From CALBPI01 sp038521865 (GTDB lineage Bacteria; Pseudomonadota; Gammaproteobacteria; Steroidobacterales; Woeseiaceae): a stretch of 64,000 nt of DNA. The DNA lies in contig JBCBKO010000005.1 in assembly GCA_038521865.1 (NCBI GenBank), positions 124,001 through 188,000 on the forward strand, written 5' to 3'. Under the pieces are notes generated by a model. That model ran no database searches. It saw nothing but the letters and a program-made list of their open reading frames with translations, and was not told where the DNA came from. Both the position numbers and the translations under genes were made by a program. Below, one piece after another: positions 58,089 through 64,000 of this stretch; the first letter of the stretch is position 1; the number at the start of each line of letters is the position of its first letter.

Positions 58089-59600
58089 TTAGTCCAGAAC
58101 GGCTTTACCGGGCTTAATCCGTTTGAAATCCCGGGTTTCTGCCGGGGAGGTTTTCGTCTTGTCGATCTCAAACACTGGCTTGTGAACGACTCGAGACAAT
58201 TGGATATCGATCAGCGTCGTCTGGTTGGGTTGGAGGACTTGCTTCAACTTGTCGGCGTCCGCCTTCGCCTCGCAAGGCAGATAGTGGACGAAGCCATCTG
58301 TAGGGCGTGCGTCGATACGAAAACCGAGGCAGCCGGCACCATCGGAGGCGTCGCGAATGACACGCCCGTCGTGGCGAATCTCAGGACTGCCGATCATTAC
58401 GTCGTAGTTAAAATACAGTGTCACCGTGTTGCGTGAGCGCCGGTTCTGCTGGCGATCGACCAGAAATCCTGAGGGTAGGCGGTTGGGATCACCCTCGGTG
58501 CCCGCTGTGATCAACAGATCGAAGTCATTAACGGGATAACCCTGATCGTCCGTAATCCGGAAAATCACCATGCTGTAGCGGTCGTGGACGAAGACCGGAT
58601 CACGCAGTAGCAAGCGCTCCTCGACCTCGATTTGCTCTTCTTTCTGCACCGCAGTGCTTTGTTGTGCGTGATCGGCGGTGAGCGCTTTGTACGCATCCTT
58701 ATTGGCAACAGCGAGGCACTGCAGGATGCTGTCGGTGACGTCCTTGCCGCGCGGGTGTTTTGCTGGGCGATAAACACTGCGCATGATGCCTTTGTCGCTG
58801 CCGCTATGGGCCGCGCCGCGCACGATACGCATTGCGGTTGTGGGTGAGGTTTTTACTTCTGTCGGTTCAAGCATCGGGGCAATCAACTTGCCCTTGGATG
58901 TTCTCGGTGTTTCCTGCTCGAACCGGATGTAGCGCGCATTCATATTCGCCGCTGCGACGCGAACTACACCGTCCGATCCGGTTTCGCCGGTGTACGAATT
59001 CAGATGGTCATAGAACTTGCGATCAATGGTTTGTCCTGTCAGTACGAACGGGTAGGCGCCCTGATTGATCATCTTGCGAGCGCCGCTCCTGATCCATTCC
59101 GTATTGAGTGCCCACGCGGAGCGACTGCCGAGTTCGAGCCAGTCGAGAACGCCGGTTCCGGGCTCCACCCCGTTGAACCAGCTCTTGAGCCGACCGAGAC
59201 GTGCCTTGCCGATTTGTGCGAGCGCTGAGCCAAAGTTCGCTGGCGCGAGCATGATGAGGTGACTCATTGGGCATTCGACGCTTGCCGATTGCTTGCTCCA
59301 GTAGCGCGACCACCATTCGCGTACCACAGGGCCGCCCGTCGAGTGCGTGATGCAAGCAAAGCGTTTCCCGGCTGCGATCTCGGTGCCGAGCGTGTCGTTA
59401 ACGGCCGCGTCAAAAGCGCGGGCAACATCAGCCAGCGTGACCTCATCGTGGAAGCTTATGTAGCGACCGAGATACACGTGACGAAACTCGATTCCGAGCC
59501 CCGCGGCTTTTGCTTCGTTACGAAGGCGATCCGGCAGTCCACCGTAGGTGTTGGTATTGGTGACGCTCCAACCATGAACAAAGACCAGCAGTGTGCTCAC
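58089..59600 (-). CDS. Alpha/beta-hydrolase (lipase-like) protein
   Basis: The product (503 aa) starts LLVFVHGWSVTNTNTY, the oxyanion-hole HG of lipases. The nucleophile Ser87 is in CITHSTGGPVVREWW. A C-terminal region of about 200 residues (from VFVHDRYSMVIFRITDD) is beta-rich and unassigned. There is no signal peptide, so it is either cytoplasmic or exported by a non-Sec route; a phospholipase effector is possible but unsupported. The lipoprotein gene follows 78 bp later on the same strand. Confidence 0.72.
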   Translation of the reverse strand: MSTLLVFVHGWSVTNTNTYGGLPDRLRNEAKAAGLGIEFRHVYLGRYISFHDEVTLADVARAFDAAVNDTLGTEIAAGKRFACITHSTGGPVVREWWSRYWSKQSASVECPMSHLIMLAPANFGSALAQIGKARLGRLKSWFNGVEPGTGVLDWLELGSRSAWALNTEWIRSGARKMINQGAYPFVLTGQTIDRKFYDHLNSYTGETGSDGVVRVAAANMNARYIRFEQETPRTSKGKLIAPMLEPTEVKTSPTTAMRIVRGAAHSGSDKGIMRSVYRPAKHPRGKDVTDSILQCLAVANKDAYKALTADHAQQSTAVQKEEQIEVEERLLLRDPVFVHDRYSMVIFRITDDQGYPVNDFDLLITAGTEGDPNRLPSGFLVDRQQNRRSRNTVTLYFNYDVMIGSPEIRHDGRVIRDASDGAGCLGFRIDARPTDGFVHYLPCEAKADADKLKQVLQPNQTTLIDIQLSRVVHKPVFEIDKTKTSPAETRDFKRIKPGKAVLD

Positions 59601-59603
59601 GCT

Positions 59604-60983
59604 TCAGCTCCCATAGTCAGGCTCAAGTACAGAATATTCCTTTTTAAACTGTGCCAGCATTCGCTCGACTATCTCAGGCTCCGCGCGTGAGGCATCCAGT
59701 AACTCCAGCGGGTCTTCCTCAAGGTTATAAAGCGCTACCGGATTCAGTGCTGTGTCGATCAGTAATTTCCAATCTCCTTGTCGGTAGGCGAAGTCTGGAC
59801 CGTCGGCGTTCTCCAACGCCCACAGGAGTGTTCGCTCCGACAAGGACCGACCACGCAGCGCATCGGTGACATCGAGACCATCGATCGGACGGTCATCCGG
59901 GACGTCTGCGCCAAGTATTGCCGCCAGCGTGGTGAACAGATCGGTGCCGATAATGAGTTCGTCCGAGGTTGCGCCCGGTTCTGTAACTCCGGGGATTCGA
60001 ATGATGGCGGGCACGCGAATGCCACCCTCGTAAACGCGGTGTTTGCGCCCACGCAGGCCACCGGTACTGCCGTGTGCATTGACCTCCCACCAGGTCCGCC
60101 AGTTCTCTGTGACCGGGCCGTTGTCACTCGCGAATACGATGATCGTATCGTCATACACATTTTGCTCGTGCATGGCATCGAGTAATCGGCCGATCTGGTG
60201 GTCCATGTAAGTAACGTTGGCGTAGTACTCGCCCGGACCGCGAGGGATTAGCAGTTCACTAGGCGGTTGCTCGCCGCCGGAGGGGATCGGCACGATCTCG
60301 CCTTGTGTGAATGCTTCGTACAACGCGTTGAACTCTGGCGGATTCTCGAAGGTCGTGTGTGGTTCGGCCATGTTGAACATGAGGAAGAACGGTGCTTCCT
60401 TGTCTCGATTTGAGAGCCAGGCGACCGCCTCATCAACATAGATCTGTGCGATGTAGCCCGACTGCTCGCCGACCGGATCGTGCCCTCGATGGATGTTGAT
60501 GGGGTTCCGGCTCGTAGGAATCTGAAACGCGTTGTGTCCAAAAAAGTAGTCGAAGCCCTGGTCGGTCGGTTGCGGCTCGTCTTTACTGGCGAGATTGGAA
60601 TTCAAGTGCCATTTGCCGACGAGCGCGGTTTGATATCCGAGCGGTTGGAGCACCTCGGCCAAGGTCACTTCTTCGTCTTTCAGAAAGATGCCCGTACCTT
60701 CCGGAATCCAGCTCTTGATGCCGGTGCGATAAGGGTGACGACCGGTGAGCAACGCGGCTCGCGACGGAGAACAAAGTGGTGACGGTGCGTAGTAGTTGGT
60801 GAGCGTTAGTCCGTCGTTGGCCAACGCGTCGAGATTCGGTGTCTTGATGATCGGGTGTCCGAAGCTCGCGAGATCGCCGTAACCGAGGTCATCAACATAG
60901 ATGATCAGGACATTCGGGTGCGTGGTGGCACTCGCGCCGGCACCGATAAGCATCAAGAGCAAAAGCAACCAAATTTTGTTCAT
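59604..60983 (-). CDS. Arylsulfatase-type sulfatase
   Basis: The product (459 aa) has a signal peptide (LLLLLMLIGAGASA) and the sulfatase signature CSPSRAALLTG, with Cys71 as the formylglycine precursor and metal-binding DD in YVDDLGYGDLASF. Further metal-site segments are VFASDNGPVTENW and GGLRGRKHRVYEGGIRVP. It would remove sulfate from a periplasmic or extracellular substrate. It needs a formylglycine-generating enzyme, not seen here. Its start overlaps the end of the next regulator gene by 4 bp. Confidence 0.9.
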   Translation of the reverse strand: MNKIWLLLLLMLIGAGASATTHPNVLIIYVDDLGYGDLASFGHPIIKTPNLDALANDGLTLTNYYAPSPLCSPSRAALLTGRHPYRTGIKSWIPEGTGIFLKDEEVTLAEVLQPLGYQTALVGKWHLNSNLASKDEPQPTDQGFDYFFGHNAFQIPTSRNPINIHRGHDPVGEQSGYIAQIYVDEAVAWLSNRDKEAPFFLMFNMAEPHTTFENPPEFNALYEAFTQGEIVPIPSGGEQPPSELLIPRGPGEYYANVTYMDHQIGRLLDAMHEQNVYDDTIIVFASDNGPVTENWRTWWEVNAHGSTGGLRGRKHRVYEGGIRVPAIIRIPGVTEPGATSDELIIGTDLFTTLAAILGADVPDDRPIDGLDVTDALRGRSLSERTLLWALENADGPDFAYRQGDWKLLIDTALNPVALYNLEEDPLELLDASRAEPEIVERMLAQFKKEYSVLEPDYGS

Positions 60984-62212
60984 GGTGTTGCAACCGAGTT
61001 AGCCAGCAATTCATCGCAGGTGACGTGCCCCGAGCCGGCGGCAGTGAGGTTCCGGCACAATGAGAGTGCTGCCCGCAGATCACCTGACCTTGCGAGAATT
61101 TGCGCCAGTCCACCGGTGGCCTCCGGTTCATAGGGTGAGAGTCGAAGAATGCGTCGATACCAAACCTCAGCTGCCTGAAAATCGCCCTGCTCCCCATACA
61201 TTCGTGCGATCGTGGCGCCAAGTGGTGCGTGCCAAGGGCCAATGCGCTGGGGCGCCTCGTCGTAACGAAGCTGCATCGCGTTGTAGGCACGGCTGTATAG
61301 CGTGATCGCATCACTCTTTCGCCCATCGAGCGTCGCGAGTTCGCCGAGGTTGATTAGCGGCTCCCAGGCAAACTCGTCGCGCTCGAGCGCTTTTTCGTGC
61401 TGCTGGCGCGCGCCCTCGAGGTCACCCGAGACTGCCAACGCTAATCCGAGTGCTTTGTAGGTCAGGGGTTCATCGGGCGCGAGATGTACCGAGCGCTCGG
61501 CAAGCTGTATCGCTCGCGACAGTAAGTCTTTTGCTTGAGGTGTTTCCGTCAGTCCTGATGCGAGCGCCTGTCCAACACTATCCGCACCGCGACCATCCTC
61601 GGGGTAACGAATAACGCGTTGGATCAATGTGCTGGCAAGCCCGGCATGGGCGAGTCCATTGTCGGGGTCTTCCGCGATGACACGTTCGTAAAGGTCCATC
61701 GCGGCTGCGTTGTCGACCTGAGTGAAGCGCATGTAGAAATCGTCGGCACGACGCATCATCAAATTCTCCTGATCCGAAGTGACCGGTGGGTTATCTGCGT
61801 TCCACCAACTAAATGCCAGTGCGGCGACCAACGCCGCAGCGGCAGCCGACCACCACTGATAGGTTTTTTTTCTGGCTTTTGAGTGGGCGGCGACAGGCGC
61901 TACCGGGGCAATCAGGCGATAGCCGCGTTTCGGGACCGTTTCGATGTATTCGGGGGACTTCGCGCTGTCGTCCAGCGCGTTGCGTAGCTTGGAAATCGTC
62001 CTTGCGAGGGTATCCTCTCCGACGATAACACCCGGCCAGAGCAGCTCCAGTAATGCGTCCTTGCCAACGACTTGATCGGCGCGCTCCGCGAGTACAAGTA
62101 GAAGGTCCATTACTTTTGGTTCGAGACTCGTGCTGGCGTCGTTCCTGTAAATTCGACAGCCAGGTCCGTCGATCCGCCACTTGCCTACCTGCAATTGCGC
62201 ATGTGTTTTCAT
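60980..62212 (-). CDS. CadC-like winged-helix membrane regulator with TPR repeats
   Basis: The product (410 aa) starts at ATG 62212; a TTG two codons upstream is also in frame. It has an N-terminal winged helix (LEPKVMDLLLVLAERADQVV, ending RGYRLIAPV), a membrane helix around residues 125-142 (WWSAAAAALVAALAFSWW), and periplasmic TPR units. It overlaps the sulfatase gene by 4 bp, so regulator and sulfatase form an operon, and the regulator may control sulfatase expression. It resembles the regulator at 46938-48983. Confidence 0.87.
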   Translation of the reverse strand: MKTHAQLQVGKWRIDGPGCRIYRNDASTSLEPKVMDLLLVLAERADQVVGKDALLELLWPGVIVGEDTLARTISKLRNALDDSAKSPEYIETVPKRGYRLIAPVAPVAAHSKARKKTYQWWSAAAAALVAALAFSWWNADNPPVTSDQENLMMRRADDFYMRFTQVDNAAAMDLYERVIAEDPDNGLAHAGLASTLIQRVIRYPEDGRGADSVGQALASGLTETPQAKDLLSRAIQLAERSVHLAPDEPLTYKALGLALAVSGDLEGARQQHEKALERDEFAWEPLINLGELATLDGRKSDAITLYSRAYNAMQLRYDEAPQRIGPWHAPLGATIARMYGEQGDFQAAEVWYRRILRLSPYEPEATGGLAQILARSGDLRAALSLCRNLTAAGSGHVTCDELLANSVATP

Positions 62213-62356
62213 ATTCAAAATACTAGCCGTAACTTTTCAGAAAATCAGTAGGTTATGCTGTCGTCAGGATTTCGGGAGGAATGCAGGCGGGTTCGGTCAT
62301 GGCGCTTTTGGCGGTCGAGCGTTGAACTAGCGATCCAATTTACGGAGACCTTTGTC

Positions 62357-63811
62357 ATGAATCTCAAAACCCTCCTTTCCCTACCGCTATTTTTGTTACT
62401 CCTATGTGCGCCTGCAGATGCCGTTGAGCCCGAGCTGCTCTCGGCCGAGGATCTTCAGGAGGATTTCCACGCGCTCTACGCGGGGCTGCAGAGCGCGCAT
62501 TACGACTTGTTCGCCAACCGCACGAAAGATCAATATGACGCGCTTTTTGCGCGGACGCTCTCGACGCTCGATCAATCCATGAGTCGTCACGACGCGAACG
62601 TGCTGTTTCAGAAGTTCACGGCGTTCGGCAAAGTGGCCCACGCTCGGCTCGACTACGATCGCAGCCGATATGAAACCTATCGAGAAAATGGTGGCGCCAT
62701 TCTCCCGTTGTACCTGCGCATAGCCGACGGGCGGATGTACGTTGAGGACAATCGATCCGACGACCGTAGCCTGACTCCGGGTACGGAGATTCTCGAAATA
62801 AATGGGGAGTCTGCACGGGCATGGTTGGCCCGGACGGGTGAGTATGTGTCAGCCGACACGGACTACATTACCGAGTCTCTGCTTGAGTACTGGTTCAATA
62901 TGTATCTTTGGGAAGCGCTTGGTCCGGTCGACCAGTTCGACCTGACTGTCCTCGGAACCGACCAGAAGAAACGATCTGTCTCGATTGCAGCGCTCAATAC
63001 AGAAGCAATGCAGGCAAACACGTCAGAACATTCTGAATACTTTTCGCTCGATGGGACTGAGCGCGCGGCGCAGATGCTGGACGATGCCGTGGCGTATCTC
63101 CGACCGGGTCCCTTCTACAACGTCGAGCAGCCGGAGCAGGTTTGGGACAACAGTGGTTTTGTGGAATTCATCGATGAGGCATTCGCCACTTTCATCGATG
63201 CAGGAGCGGAACAATTAATTATTGACTTGCGCAACAATCCTGGCGGCGACAACTCATTCAGTGATGTCATGGTCGCGTGGTTTGCGGACCAACCTTTCAA
63301 GTTTGCGAGCGCGTTCTACATTCGCTCCAGTAAAGAGGCAAAGGCGTCCAATCAGGCCCGTCTCGATGCAAACCCCGGACAAACCGAGGGGGTATCGGTG
63401 TTTTTTGGAAAGCGGTATGAAGAGGTGCCGTTCGGCGAGAGGTTCGAATTTCCAATCCCGGAGGCTGCCCCACGAAAGGGTGAGCGCTTCGAGGGGGCGG
63501 TCTACGTGCTGATTGATCGACACTCCTATTCAAATGCGGTCAACGTCGCCGCATTGATTCAGGACTACGGTTTCGGCGAAATCATGGGTGAGAAAACGGC
63601 GGACTTCGCTACTACTTACGGTGCAATGGAAACGTTTTCACTGCCCAACACCGGATTCATTGTCGGATTTCCGAAGGCGCATATTATACGACCGTCTGGT
63701 GATCTGAAGAATGATGGTGTTACGCCCGATGTCGTACTGACGTCACCTATTGTGCCGACCAAGACGGATGTTGTGCTTGAGGCAGCGCTGGAGCATATCG
63801 CCGCCATGTAG
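62357..63811 (+). CDS. Secreted S41-family serine peptidase
   Basis: The product (484 aa) starts at ATG 62357, with GGAG ten bases upstream; an in-frame extension from 62255 is rejected. The signal peptide (LLSLPLFLLLLCAPADA) is followed by the S41 layout: LLSAEDLQEDFHALY, IIDLRNNPGGDNSFSD and DRHSYSNAVNVAAL (Ser390/Ser392, one of them the probable nucleophile). The C-terminus has FGEIMGEKTADFATTYG and a GVTPDVVL ending. The family includes tail-specific proteases and peptidases of unknown substrate. Confidence 0.87.
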   Translation: MNLKTLLSLPLFLLLLCAPADAVEPELLSAEDLQEDFHALYAGLQSAHYDLFANRTKDQYDALFARTLSTLDQSMSRHDANVLFQKFTAFGKVAHARLDYDRSRYETYRENGGAILPLYLRIADGRMYVEDNRSDDRSLTPGTEILEINGESARAWLARTGEYVSADTDYITESLLEYWFNMYLWEALGPVDQFDLTVLGTDQKKRSVSIAALNTEAMQANTSEHSEYFSLDGTERAAQMLDDAVAYLRPGPFYNVEQPEQVWDNSGFVEFIDEAFATFIDAGAEQLIIDLRNNPGGDNSFSDVMVAWFADQPFKFASAFYIRSSKEAKASNQARLDANPGQTEGVSVFFGKRYEEVPFGERFEFPIPEAAPRKGERFEGAVYVLIDRHSYSNAVNVAALIQDYGFGEIMGEKTADFATTYGAMETFSLPNTGFIVGFPKAHIIRPSGDLKNDGVTPDVVLTSPIVPTKTDVVLEAALEHIAAM

Positions 63812-63894
63812 TAAGTCGCCTGCGGTGATTTGTGTCCGATTGGTCACACGGCTAACCTCCGTTCGAGGGACGAAGAACGGTCAAGCGAGGACAC

Positions 63895-64000
63895 ATGTTT
63901 CCCACCGGATCAGGACAGCTGCAGGAAGAGCCACCGGAACTTGTCACTGAGGTGGTCGATGATGTGACGTCGACCGTCTCGATTGTGACGGACTTTCTTA
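63895..64000 (+). CDS. N-terminal fragment of a predicted protein (3' end outside window)
   Basis: An open frame starts at ATG 63895 with GCGAGG six bases upstream, reading MFPTGSGQLQEEPP, and is still open at the end of the window (35 codons). It is acidic with no recognisable domain. The preceding 63812-63894 interval holds no other gene. The product cannot be identified from this fragment. Confidence 0.45.
   Translation, partial: MFPTGSGQLQEEPPELVTEVVDDVTSTVSIVTDFL

Overview
This 64 kb window looks like a chromosomal segment of a gammaproteobacterium with fairly high GC. The best lineage guess, from general familiarity only, is a Xanthomonadales/Woeseia/Wenzhouxiangella-like bacterium. 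The reasons are a CpxPRA-type envelope-stress system, FadH, RhlE, CadC-like winged-helix/TPR membrane regulators, ECF sigma factors paired with PknB-type kinases carrying periplasmic TPRs, and many secreted proteins. No rRNA, integrase, insertion sequence or CRISPR array is visible.

Layout. 1-7.5 kb: two two-component systems (NarL/DesK type at 1.2-3.1 kb, OmpR type at 4.5-6.7 kb) and small envelope proteins. 7.6-13.5 kb: a poly-glycine lipoprotein, an ECF sigma factor and a Ser/Thr kinase-TPR protein. 13.5-16.2 kb: a DUF1963 protein and a Tat-exported FAD oxidoreductase resembling spermidine dehydrogenase. 16.3-25.7 kb: a cpxP-cpxR-cpxA-like operon diverges from an outer-membrane factor/adaptor/RND-pump operon whose fourth gene is a pentameric ligand-gated ion channel; a CpxR-like box lies between them. 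25.7-38.8 kb: metabolic genes (thioesterases, Fe-ADH, RhlE, MarR with a perfect palindrome, FadH, DoxX-like, MAPEG, a large unknown membrane protein, a fused alpha/beta 2-oxoacid dehydrogenase E1 with a FabD-like acyltransferase).

39.2-46.5 kb: the most unusual region, an 'RNA island' with every readable gene on the minus strand. An XRE regulator is followed by a near-consensus promoter and a hairpin-rich leader with an intrinsic terminator. Beyond that come 13 readable tRNA genes plus degenerate tRNA-like elements, two spacers dense in RNA hairpins, a DUF262/HEPN-RNase pair, a soluble slipin (band-7) protein and an HNH endonuclease. Four of the tRNAs carry leucine anticodons (CAG, CAA, TAA, GAG), a leucine-type D-arm and A73, but lack the long variable arm normal for bacterial tRNA-Leu. 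I infer a dedicated backup/decoy tRNA or RNA-repair/defence locus; no function is proven by sequence alone.

46.5-64 kb: secreted proteins, two CadC-like regulators (one overlapping a sulfatase gene), a second lipoprotein/kinase/ECF-sigma module parallel to that at 7.6-13.5 kb, an alpha/beta hydrolase, a frameshifted cupin and an S41 peptidase. The window ends inside a new gene.
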